A stretch of DNA of 34,162 bases from Candidatus Saccharimonadota bacterium (lineage in GTDB: Bacteria; Patescibacteriota; Saccharimonadia; Saccharimonadales; JAICHO01). Numbering within the stretch: the first letter of the stretch is position 1; each line of letters begins with the position of its first letter. The notes under the pieces were generated by a model. That model searched no databases, had not been told where the DNA came from, and saw only the letters and a list, made by a program, of their open reading frames with translations. The stretch is from NCBI GenBank assembly GCA_025924835.1, contig JAICHO010000006.1, positions 1 through 34,162 of the forward strand. The letters are read 5' to 3'. Positions 7,090-14,394 of the stretch are shown one piece after another. Position numbers and translations under genes: made by a program.

Positions 7090-7165
7090 GCGGGTGTAGC
7101 TCAGTTGATAGAGCGCTTCCTTGCCAAGGAAGAGGCCACGAGTTTGAGTCTCGTCACCCGCACCA
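7090..7165 (+). tRNA. tRNA-Gly (GCC)
   Basis: Acceptor GCGGGTG pairs with CACCCGC, D-arm GCTCAGTTGATAGAGC, anticodon arm CTTCC-TTGCCAA-GGAAG with anticodon GCC, T-arm with GTTTGAGTC, encoded CCA. A strong terminator follows at once. A 20-nt exact direct copy of its 3' end lies at 7284-7303, and a 15-nt inverted copy of its variable/T-arm region at 7214-7228. Confidence 0.95.
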
Positions 7166-7204
7166 ATCAAAGGACCAGACCTTGTGTCTGGTTTTTTGAT
7201 TGGT
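7162..7204 (+). terminator. Terminator of tRNA-Gly, stem starting in ACCA
   Basis: A 19-bp stem (7162-7180 with 7186-7204, two G-U pairs) with loop CTTGT. The 5' arm begins with the tRNA's ACCA and the 3' arm ends TGGT after a T-run, so the mature tRNA end is paired in the primary transcript. Confidence 0.8.
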
Positions 7205-7213
7205 CTGATATGT

Positions 7214-7308
7214 CTCAAACTCGTGGCCCTTCAAAATTAATCATTGCCACATTTTTGCCGCTACCAGCATGGCTGGTTGCGGCTTTGAGTCTCGTCACCC
7301 GCAGCAAT
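7214..7308 (+). repeat. tRNA-Gly ghost: inverted T-arm fragment, hairpin, and direct 3'-end copy
   Basis: Three pieces in order: an inverted 15-nt copy of tRNA-Gly bases 7134-7148 (7214-7228); a strong hairpin with 12-nt arms GCCGCTACCAGC / GCTGGTTGCGGC (7257-7283); and immediately a direct copy of the tRNA 3' end, 20 of 20 identical (7284-7303 against 7143-7162), continuing with one mismatch to 7308. The CCA has become GCA. A terminator (7321-7351) follows, as after the real tRNA. Confidence 0.75.
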
Positions 7309-7320
7309 TGTATTTATGTC

Positions 7321-7351
7321 AAACTAGTGGTATGCTAATCACTAGTTTTTT
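7321..7351 (+). terminator. Terminator behind the tRNA-Gly ghost
   Basis: Arms AAACTAGTG and CACTAGTTT with a 10-nt loop and a T-run. It lies 13 nt after the duplicated tRNA-Gly 3' end and just before the ribosome site of the next gene, so it isolates that gene from tRNA transcription. Confidence 0.7.
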
Positions 7352-7368
7352 ATATTATAGGAGTTAAT

Positions 7369-8031
7369 ATGACACATGGAATAGTACGATCCTCTCATGG
7401 TGATGGAGGGACTCCTCCGGAATATGACGCTGAGATTCATAATTTTCAGGGACTGGAAGTATTTACACACAACACGCCGGAATCTATGGCGGCAGCACTA
7501 GGCAATGAGCAGCCAGATGGCAGGGTAATGACCTTTACTGCACCATCACTGTTTATGATGTCTCAAAGTATAGGGTTTATTGATCGTCAGAGGCGCATAC
7601 ACCATTTTTCTGCACAGGTATCCACAGATGAACAGGCTACAGCTGTCGAAGACGTTGTATGGGGCGCGATAGAGTCACATGGGCATACTGAAGCAGACGG
7701 CGTAATTAAGGTCGACGACCAAAATGGCCATGTATACCAAGTATACGCGACTGAGGAACCTGACGAGGAGGATCGTCTTAAAGCGCAAGTAGATGCATGG
7801 GCAGAGGATGTACGTGCCGCTTCAATGGTTGACCCCGTAGACAGCTTACTGCAGTATGTTAGCGAAGACGGCGTAACTATTGCGGACTATACACAAGGCA
7901 GGCACCACAGAGTAACTGTTTTGCGTGAAGCCGCGGGTTTTACGCTTACTACTGTCATGGAAGGTATGCCTTATATCCCTCTTCAAGACAATGCCCCTGT
8001 GGTCAGATGGGCTAAGGTCGTAACTTCATAG
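7369..8031 (+). CDS. Hypothetical acidic protein (220 aa)
   Basis: A soluble, strongly acidic protein of 220 residues with no recognised family and no membrane segment. ATG 7369 has a clear ribosome site (TAGGAGTTAAT). Stretches of alternating hydrophobic residues suggest a mostly beta fold with a helical acidic middle (about residues 125-160). It is bounded by the tRNA-Gly ghost terminator upstream and the left repeat of the accessory block downstream. Function unknown. Confidence 0.65.
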   Translation: MTHGIVRSSHGDGGTPPEYDAEIHNFQGLEVFTHNTPESMAAALGNEQPDGRVMTFTAPSLFMMSQSIGFIDRQRRIHHFSAQVSTDEQATAVEDVVWGAIESHGHTEADGVIKVDDQNGHVYQVYATEEPDEEDRLKAQVDAWAEDVRAASMVDPVDSLLQYVSEDGVTIADYTQGRHHRVTVLREAAGFTLTTVMEGMPYIPLQDNAPVVRWAKVVTS

Positions 8032-8094
8032 GTTAATAAATCACGTAAAAAGGTTTCAACCTAATTTGTAAGTTTAGCAATAGCGTATTTGCAC

Positions 8095-8136
8095 ACCTCT
8101 GAGAATAGTTACACTTTAACTAACAATGCTGCACCA
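8095..8136 (+). repeat. Left 42-nt direct repeat of accessory block
   Basis: Bases 8095-8117 match 12276-12298 at 22 of 23 positions (ACCTCTGAGAA..AGTTACACTTT), and after a diverged stretch both copies continue with TGCTGCACCA at the same distance. The two copies enclose four genes of unusual content. Between this repeat and the next gene are a hairpin (GTGAGGT/ACCTCAC, about 8191-8206) and no other recognisable feature. Confidence 0.65.
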
Positions 8137-8264
8137 AGATGACACCTAAAAAAGCTCCCTTGATCGGGGAAACGGTTTCAACTTATGTCCGGTGAGGTAG
8201 ACCTCACGAGACAAATAGTGCCGCTTTCTTGATTAGAATGATGGTTATAACCTAAGCTGTAGTT

Positions 8265-8555
8265 ATGCTAAGACGGCAAGAAATACGCACTCAGGTCCAG
8301 GACATTTTGGAGTATAACCCCTCTGGAGATCCTCATCAGAAACAAATGAAGCAGTTAGAGGGTCTCGGGATTGTAAGTATGCTTATGCTTGATGAGACTA
8401 TCGACAAGATGATTGCTATCAACAAAAAACTAGACTCAAGCAATAAGGCGCTTGCTGAGTCCAATCTAAAACTTCAGAAGCTAGCAATCGGGATATCGGT
8501 ATTTGCCATAGTAATATCCGTAATTCTTGGAGTTATCGCCATAAAGTCGAATTAG
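8265..8555 (+). CDS. Small coiled-coil protein with C-terminal membrane anchor (96 aa)
   Basis: A 96-residue protein with a helical, probably coiled-coil region (about residues 40-70, rich in Lys, Ser and Leu) followed by one hydrophobic helix at 73-92 and a short IKSN tail, which is a tail-anchored or reversed single-pass topology. No family recognised. No strong ribosome site; a TATAAC box lies 13 nt before ATG. It is the first gene inside the direct-repeat-bounded block, and shares its layout (coil then C-terminal TM) with the 539-aa protein at the other end. Confidence 0.6.
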   Translation: MLRRQEIRTQVQDILEYNPSGDPHQKQMKQLEGLGIVSMLMLDETIDKMIAINKKLDSSNKALAESNLKLQKLAIGISVFAIVISVILGVIAIKSN

Positions 8556-8696
8556 TTAAAATTTTAATGGCTATCATTCTTGTACCCCATCATACAGATA
8601 ACAAATTTCTAAGCCGAAACGTAGATAATTAGGTGTACCCAAAAATGGCACATTCGCAATTTATAATCTGTTAAAACGTGCCTCGAGCTCAACCGC

Positions 8697-9626
8697 TTAT
8701 TGTTTCTTGGCAAAAGCTTCCAACTGTACTTTCGAACTACCAATTAGATACTTATCAAAAAGCATTGAGGTCGTTGTATTCATTTCGCGTACCGCATCAG
8801 CAGTAACGGTTTTAAAGTCTTGATAATATTTCGTATTAGCAATTGAGATACAGATTTTATCCGTTAGAGGAAATACTGTTATCGCCTTCTCAAACTCATG
8901 ACCACCATAGATCATTCTTCGCCATATTCCATCTATGCGAGCCATAGCGTACACCGGTATATCAGAAGTTATAAAGCTTTCTCCATCTGGCGCATACTGA
9001 AAATTCCACCCCATTTTAAGCAAAGAATCCGCGAATCCATCGACCATTTCGAGAGAGGTTATGAGAATGTTATTCCTTGGTATGTCATACTCAACTTTTA
9101 TTTTTTTACCATCGATAATATTCTGTACATTTTCCCGTGTTAGCTCATGGTCAAATTCAGGGTGCTCGAGTTTAAATTCGGCCATTACCTTATCTCGATA
9201 ATCGTCGTCAAGTAACTTAGCCCACTCTTTATTAGCTGTCTCGCCCAATTCATCTCGTCCAATCTTCTCTATAAACTGCAAGGTGGTTGGTAGACGAAGG
9301 AGTTGGCTAGAAATACAATAAGCAAGGTCTGCAATATCGGGGTTGCTAAGCCATTTTCTTTCCTCGACTTTTTTAACCAAATAAGGAAATCTATTCTCAG
9401 GTCCACGAGCAAAGGACTCCTCGACAATAAGCTCCTTGTCACCGTTTGCATCTTCTGTTTGGTAAAGATACTCCGCGTGGCATATATCTTTTACAAGATG
9501 TTGTTCAATTTTGTTATTAGATTTATCGAAAGCATATACTTCTTGCTTCTTTTTTGATTTGTTTTTATTGAACGCAAAACCCCTTAGGTAAGTTTGTGGT
9601 ACGAAGTGATGATTCTTGGTAGGCAT
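8697..9626 (-). CDS. DUF4238 domain protein
   Basis: A 309-residue protein opening with KNHHFVPQTYLRGFA, the signature of DUF4238, with the later FITSDIPV block also typical. The family is widespread in accessory regions and its activity is not known to me; the conserved HH near the start may be catalytic or metal binding (inference). I start it at ATG 9626; the TTG at 9638 is possible. A TATACT box lies 11 nt before the ATG. It is divergent from the HNH gene at 9722, so the two share a 95-bp promoter region. Base composition is visibly more AT-rich than the genes outside the block. Confidence 0.8.
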   Translation of the reverse strand: MPTKNHHFVPQTYLRGFAFNKNKSKKKQEVYAFDKSNNKIEQHLVKDICHAEYLYQTEDANGDKELIVEESFARGPENRFPYLVKKVEERKWLSNPDIADLAYCISSQLLRLPTTLQFIEKIGRDELGETANKEWAKLLDDDYRDKVMAEFKLEHPEFDHELTRENVQNIIDGKKIKVEYDIPRNNILITSLEMVDGFADSLLKMGWNFQYAPDGESFITSDIPVYAMARIDGIWRRMIYGGHEFEKAITVFPLTDKICISIANTKYYQDFKTVTADAVREMNTTTSMLFDKYLIGSSKVQLEAFAKKQ

Positions 9627-9721
9627 AGATGTAGACAAGTATATACCGATACGGCGGATATACTTCCCTTAAAAACGCCACCTTATTGCTATAGTTATTA
9701 TAAAGTGTTGGAGCCCTAACA

Positions 9722-10492
9722 ATGATTGATAATAATGCCCGTAAGATTACCTACCATTACACAGAGCAAAACTATCTCCCGCTCAAAGATTTGAGTATCA
9801 CCACATGCTATATATGTAGTTTGCCTTTAGATTCTAAAGTAAGTCCTGACCACCTAATACCAAATGGTCTGTTCATCACTGGCTCCCCTAAACGACCGGT
9901 TCTGCCTGTGCATGCGGCGTGTAATAACCAAAAATCTAAAGATGATAGGTGGTTCCTTAAAGAGCTGAGTATTATGTGCGGCCTCCAACCTGATGCATAT
10001 AAAACGTTTGAGGACTTTATAGACAAGGCACAAATAGAGCGAGAAAATATTGGCCTAATCGGGAAGTCACAGGAATTAAAGAATTATAAATTGGCAAAGA
10101 CTCTATTGGAGAAGAATACTTGGGGGCTAGACGTAACTCATTTAGGCGAAAATCTGAGCTTGTTACACCTTGACCCTGGTAGCGTGAACCGCGCTAATGA
10201 CTATGTGAAGGAAATGTGTAGAGGTCTTTACATAAGGAACGTTCCAAATGCATCTCCCCGGCAAGTAAAACTTATGGGATTTCAGTACGCAAAAGCAAAG
10301 GTTGACGGTACTTTTGACGAGCATATTAGAAACATTCAAACTCTATCTGATATGTCGTTTGAGAGGCGGTTTATGCAACGATGGGACGACCGTGTAGCAT
10401 ACTTAGGAAATTCAACGACTGACAACCCTTCTGCAGGATTTCTGTTTATAGAATTCTACGAGGCCCTTGGTTACCTGGCTGCGTTCAAGTAG
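9722..10492 (+). CDS. HNH endonuclease-like protein
   Basis: A 256-residue protein with a zinc-type HNH nuclease core near its N-terminus: C29-x2-C32, then D43-H44 in SPDHLIPNG, then H64-x2-C67-N68-x2-K71. These are the metal-binding cysteines, the catalytic His and the closing HxxCNxxK helix of the family. Residues 90-256 form a helical region I do not recognise. GGAG precedes ATG 9722. It is divergent from the DUF4238 gene and followed, 106 nt on, by the 539-aa gene. A stand-alone HNH protein in such a block is typical of defence or mobile-element nucleases, but no methyltransferase or other known partner is present. Confidence 0.75.
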   Translation: MIDNNARKITYHYTEQNYLPLKDLSITTCYICSLPLDSKVSPDHLIPNGLFITGSPKRPVLPVHAACNNQKSKDDRWFLKELSIMCGLQPDAYKTFEDFIDKAQIERENIGLIGKSQELKNYKLAKTLLEKNTWGLDVTHLGENLSLLHLDPGSVNRANDYVKEMCRGLYIRNVPNASPRQVKLMGFQYAKAKVDGTFDEHIRNIQTLSDMSFERRFMQRWDDRVAYLGNSTTDNPSAGFLFIEFYEALGYLAAFK

Positions 10493-10598
10493 CCTCACAA
10501 AAAGTGGGAGAGAGCTAGTCATGAATCCATGAGGTAAACTATTAGTAAGTATTGTTATTCGTGGTGGAGACGCAAGATACTTTCAGGAGTAAATAGAT

Positions 10599-12218
10599 AT
10601 GCCACATGCAAAAAAGAGAACAGTTAAGAATGATGTGATAGCTAAGGCTTTTGATGATGTGCCTGAAGTGGGTGCTAGGTGGAACAGATGGTATGACATA
10701 CCCTATAAAATCGCATGGTGGCAGATGAGAGGCTGGCGCAAAAAGGTTTTTCCAAGAACTTTTCGAGATGCATCAATTAAGTTGGTTAACATACTGTTAC
10801 AGTTCAACGAGTATGATCGCCAAAAAGCATGGGATAAGAAAGATAAACATAATAATATTAATATTCCTAAAGACGAGAGCGTTTCGATACCTTCTATTTT
10901 TATTGTTGAACTCTTCACTGCTAATGAGGCAAAAATTCTTGAAAAATCTATTAGGAAAAACGGTTGGGACAAATACAAGAGGGCGCTACATAAGAAAGAT
11001 ACAAATCTTGACCGCTTAGCCAAAGCTAGGACCGAACAAGGTGCATCCTGGTGGAGGCTTGCCGATGTCCGGAAAAAAGATAGTAAGTGGTTTATGCCTG
11101 ACGCAAAAGTTGGCCGCCTACCAGAAGGATTTGAGTCTGCGAGTCTCCGAGCAGTACAAATTGGATCAGGGTTAACAGCTGTAGTAGCCCGCTTTAGTTT
11201 AAGTAATTCTTACAATAAACATGTTGATGATGTTTGGCGCAGCCAGCACGAACCTAAGATCCAGTACATATCAGGCAGTTTTAGAGTGTTGAATAGGCTA
11301 TTCTCAGCCTACGAAACTACTCAGAAAACTCGCGAGCAGCTGCATAACCAGGCTAGAGACTGGATGTCAGAATTTTGCCCTGGATTCTTTTCTATGCACA
11401 AGGAACAGCACGTTTCTTTAGATATTATTCTTACCGAGCAGCTTGACCCTACGAGTCGAAGCAAAAAATTTTCAGAGCATGAGGCGGCAGACGCATATAG
11501 AGCATTAGGAGTAGATATATCAAGTTTCCGACGCATCACTTCTAAACATCTCCCCGGGCTATTACTTCAACAAGCCGATAGGCTGTCTGAGCCTAACATC
11601 AACACCAGACGAACCTGGAGTCTAATTGGCAAAAGGTCAAAGCTTGCCACGCTTACGGATAACTTTAAATATTACTCTGATGAGGAGTCAGGTGTGTCTA
11701 ATATGTCCGAAGATTCGATGGGCTATACATTGACGTTGTTAGGAGTACAAGAAATGCTCGCTTCGATAGAAAAACGCTTTTCTAGCCTTAGAGACCAAGC
11801 AAATCAGAACCACAAAAAGTTTAAGGTAAGAAATTTACGCAAGCTAAATAGGATAATTATGGACTCGAGCTTTACGCTGACTAGTATTAAACAAGATATC
11901 ACTACCTACCTTTACGAAGAGCGGTGGTATGACGGAGCAGAACTGATCGTTACAATATCACCTCCTTTTAAAGATAGGCTTAAGGATACCTACAAAGAGT
12001 CTGAAAGCTTCCACAAGCTCGTAATTAAGCAGCTAAACGATAGACATAATCGACTCTTAGCTTTAGATAAAGACATTAGGGATATATTGTCTACTGTCGC
12101 AAACCTTGGCTCATCTGCAAGCAGCATTGTATTGGGTAGATGGGCATTAGGTGTTTCAGCTCTTTCATTGTTAGCGGCTGTCGCAGCATTGGTCGTATCA
12201 ATGCACTTGCATAAATGA
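10599..12218 (+). CDS. Unknown 539-aa protein with C-terminal coiled coil and membrane anchor
   Basis: A large, basic, Trp- and Lys-rich protein of unknown family. By eye: N-terminal helical region with WYDIPYKIAWWQMRGWRKK (about 31-49), a mixed middle part, a long helical part at about 385-505, and a final hydrophobic helix (about 515-535) followed by only HLHK. So most of the protein would face the cytoplasm from a tail anchor. AGGAG precedes ATG 10599. It ends just before the right direct repeat of the block. No nuclease, ATPase or toxin motif is visible to me. The gene is AT-rich compared with its neighbours outside. Confidence 0.65.
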   Translation: MPHAKKRTVKNDVIAKAFDDVPEVGARWNRWYDIPYKIAWWQMRGWRKKVFPRTFRDASIKLVNILLQFNEYDRQKAWDKKDKHNNINIPKDESVSIPSIFIVELFTANEAKILEKSIRKNGWDKYKRALHKKDTNLDRLAKARTEQGASWWRLADVRKKDSKWFMPDAKVGRLPEGFESASLRAVQIGSGLTAVVARFSLSNSYNKHVDDVWRSQHEPKIQYISGSFRVLNRLFSAYETTQKTREQLHNQARDWMSEFCPGFFSMHKEQHVSLDIILTEQLDPTSRSKKFSEHEAADAYRALGVDISSFRRITSKHLPGLLLQQADRLSEPNINTRRTWSLIGKRSKLATLTDNFKYYSDEESGVSNMSEDSMGYTLTLLGVQEMLASIEKRFSSLRDQANQNHKKFKVRNLRKLNRIIMDSSFTLTSIKQDITTYLYEERWYDGAELIVTISPPFKDRLKDTYKESESFHKLVIKQLNDRHNRLLALDKDIRDILSTVANLGSSASSIVLGRWALGVSALSLLAAVAALVVSMHLHK

Positions 12219-12275
12219 ACAGATTCTAACTTCGTTAACAATGCCCAGCATTTGGCGGCTGAAACCTTAAGCATG

Positions 12276-12317
12276 ACCTCTGAGAAAAGTTACACTTTCA
12301 AAAATGGTGCTGCACCA
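12276..12317 (+). repeat. Right 42-nt direct repeat of accessory block
   Basis: Partner of 8095-8136: 22 of 23 matching bases, then the common TGCTGCACCA at the same spacing. It lies between the 539-aa gene and the promoter of the YdeI-like gene. Confidence 0.65.
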
Positions 12318-12364
12318 TTTCTATGTAGCATAACTCGGGCAATAGCTTTTGTTATTATAAAAAC

Positions 12365-12937
12365 GTGAAATCTGACTACGAAATTATTGCTTTTAAAGAT
12401 TCGGCTTTATGGCGTCGCTGGCTTGATGAAAACCATGACAAAGTAGACGGTGTGTGGCTGAGACTTTATAAAAAAGGGGCAAATTTCCCCACCGTAACAT
12501 ATGCGGAGGCTCTTGATGAGGCATTATGTTATGGCTGGATTGACGGGCAAAAAAAGACTTATGACGAAAAATCATTTCTGCAAAAGTTTACGCCACGACG
12601 CCCAAGAAGTATGTGGTCAAAGCGTAATATTGAGCATGTCGCGCGATTAACCGAGCATAAGCTGATGATGCCATCAGGTATGGCCCAGGTAGAGCAAGCA
12701 CAACAAGACGGCCGCTGGGCTGCTGCGTACGATAAACCGAGCGACATGGTTGTCCCGGATGAGTTCATGGCTGAATTAAAGAAACATCCCGTTGCAGAAA
12801 AGTTTTTCGCTACGCTTAACAAGACAAATATTTACGCGATTGCGTGGCGACTCCAGACCGCAAAGACCGAAGAAACTCGCAAGCGGCGACAGGATAAAAT
12901 AATCGCGCTTCTCAACGCCGAGCAGAAGCTGCATTAA
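12365..12937 (+). CDS. YdeI/OmpD-associated (bacteriocin-protection) family protein
   Basis: A 190-residue soluble protein matching the YdeI (COG4430) family: the N-terminal WRRWLDENHDKVDGVWLRLY block, YAEALDEALCYGWIDGQ, FTPRRPRSMWSKRN and the C-terminal basic helix AKTEETRKRRQDKI. Members have been linked to protection against peptides and bacteriocins, but the activity is unclear. The start is GTG 12365 with a TATTAT box at 12353-12358, exactly 6 nt before it, so the message is probably leaderless. The gene overlaps the convergent CDF gene by 4 nt. A second protein with the same C-terminal helix is encoded at 20541. Confidence 0.85.
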   Translation: MKSDYEIIAFKDSALWRRWLDENHDKVDGVWLRLYKKGANFPTVTYAEALDEALCYGWIDGQKKTYDEKSFLQKFTPRRPRSMWSKRNIEHVARLTEHKLMMPSGMAQVEQAQQDGRWAAAYDKPSDMVVPDEFMAELKKHPVAEKFFATLNKTNIYAIAWRLQTAKTEETRKRRQDKIIALLNAEQKLH

Positions 12938-13539
12938 TTCCGCACATTAGAATGATGCCGGGCTTCCTCAAATGCAGCACGACCCTCTTTTAACCCGTAA
13001 TAAACAATGATTAAAGCTGATACTAAATCCGCCCACCACCAGTGCAAGGTCGCGTTCAGGAGCAGACCTATTAATACCGAGGCCGCAAGGTAGGCGTCTA
13101 CCATGGTCACTTTACCCTCAGTCAACAGTACTGGGTTCTTGAGTTTTGTCCCCACGGTACGTTTGCCCCGTGCCAAAGCCAACATTACCACCAAAGTAAT
13201 GGCGGTCCAAGTTATGCCGAGCGGTGAGGAGCGTGGATGGCTACCCTGAACCAATAAATAAGCTACTTGTAGCAAAATGTACGTAGCGATTGCATAAAAG
13301 CTAGCGCCAATAATCCTGAGTGCTTTAGGTCGTATATCTTCCCTTGTATTTGTTAATTCCCAGATTACGACTGTACTCGCGCCTATTTCTATGACCGAAT
13401 CCAGGCCAAATCCTCCAATGGCAATAGAACGAGCTTTGATTGCCGCTATAGCTGTTATAACTATACCCATAACATTCCATAGGAGTGTTGCATATTCCAG
13501 GCGCAAACCCTGCTTTAGTAGCATTTCTTTTTTACCCAT
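12934..13539 (-). CDS. Cation diffusion facilitator family transporter, short form
   Basis: A 201-residue integral membrane protein with about five to six helices, like the membrane domain of cation diffusion facilitators, which export Zn, Co, Cd or similar ions. Conserved acidic positions are D47 in GLDSVIE and D148 in TMVDAYLAAS. The usual cytoplasmic C-terminal domain (about 80-90 residues) is missing: the protein stops soon after the last helix. TATAAT at 13546-13551 lies 6 nt before ATG 13539, again suggesting a leaderless message. Ion specificity cannot be inferred. Confidence 0.8.
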   Translation of the reverse strand: MGKKEMLLKQGLRLEYATLLWNVMGIVITAIAAIKARSIAIGGFGLDSVIEIGASTVVIWELTNTREDIRPKALRIIGASFYAIATYILLQVAYLLVQGSHPRSSPLGITWTAITLVVMLALARGKRTVGTKLKNPVLLTEGKVTMVDAYLAASVLIGLLLNATLHWWWADLVSALIIVYYGLKEGRAAFEEARHHSNVRN

Positions 13540-13673
13540 TTGCTAATTATAGCGGTTACTGCACATTGCTTACGAAGCAGCTTAATACGCGCCCAACAAG
13601 AATTTACTTAGCACCGTCCTGTCACCTGCCCTAGTCATCGTAAACATTTGTGTAAATTTGTTACCATAAAGGT

Positions 13674-14228
13674 ATGAGAAAACTTATTATGTGGAATGTC
13701 ATTTCGCTTGACGGCTATTTTGAGGGCAAGAAGGCTTGGGACTTGGACTTTCACCAGATTGTATGGGGCCAAGAGCTAGAAGACTACAGTATTGAGCAGC
13801 TTAAGACTGCCAATATGCTGGTTTTTGGACGTAAAACATACGAGGGGATGGCCGACTACTGGTCAAACGCCGAGGGCGAACCAGAGACTCCGCACATGAA
13901 TAACATACAGAAAATTGTCTGCTCTACCACGCTCCAAACCGCGGACTGGAATAATTCTGTGGTAGTTAGTGACGCGGTAGCCGAAATACCAAAATTAAAG
14001 CAGCAAGGTGATGGAAATATGTTTGTTTTTGGTAGCGGCAATTTGTCAGAATCCCTTATTGGTGCCGGCCTGTTTGATGAATACCGTTTGTGCGTCGCGC
14101 CAGTTTTCTTAGGTGAAGGCAAACAATTGTTTAGCGCAGGCTTGCCATACCAAAAACTAAAGCTACTTCAAGAACGCCCACTACAAACCGGCGGAGTCAT
14201 TTTAATGTACGCGCCGATTTCAAAATAG
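13674..14228 (+). CDS. Dihydrofolate reductase/RibD C-terminal family protein, paralogue 1
   Basis: A 184-residue protein of the DHFR-like/RibD-C fold (NADPH-dependent reductases of pteridine-like substrates; real substrate unknown). Family blocks are ISLDGYFEG near the N-terminus, MLVFGRKTYEGMADYW, KIVCSTTL, VFGSGNLSESLI and the C-terminal FLGEGKQLF. A TACCAT box lies 6 nt before ATG 13674, overlapping an AAAGG ribosome-like site. It is the first of three paralogues within 5 kb (also 15494 and 18287), which differ enough to be old rather than recent copies. Confidence 0.85.
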   Translation: MRKLIMWNVISLDGYFEGKKAWDLDFHQIVWGQELEDYSIEQLKTANMLVFGRKTYEGMADYWSNAEGEPETPHMNNIQKIVCSTTLQTADWNNSVVVSDAVAEIPKLKQQGDGNMFVFGSGNLSESLIGAGLFDEYRLCVAPVFLGEGKQLFSAGLPYQKLKLLQERPLQTGGVILMYAPISK

Positions 14229-14394
14229 TATTGCGGCTTATGAATTCGCATACTACTTATTTATTAACCTAGTCCGCCTTACATAGAGTCTGCATGGGAT
14301 CGCAAAGATTTGTCGGTCTCTCGCACCCTCCTATTCCTTGCATTGTTAGTTGCAATAAATTTGCTAATTTAAGATATAGTTTTATAATATACAT

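Noticed and set aside
7105-7338. Plus-strand open frame of 77 codons
   Set aside because: It runs through tRNA-Gly, its terminator and the ghost; the frame is a by-product of those sequences.
9722-10492. Homing endonuclease of an intron or intein
   Set aside because: No split gene, self-splicing RNA signature or host-gene flanks surround it.
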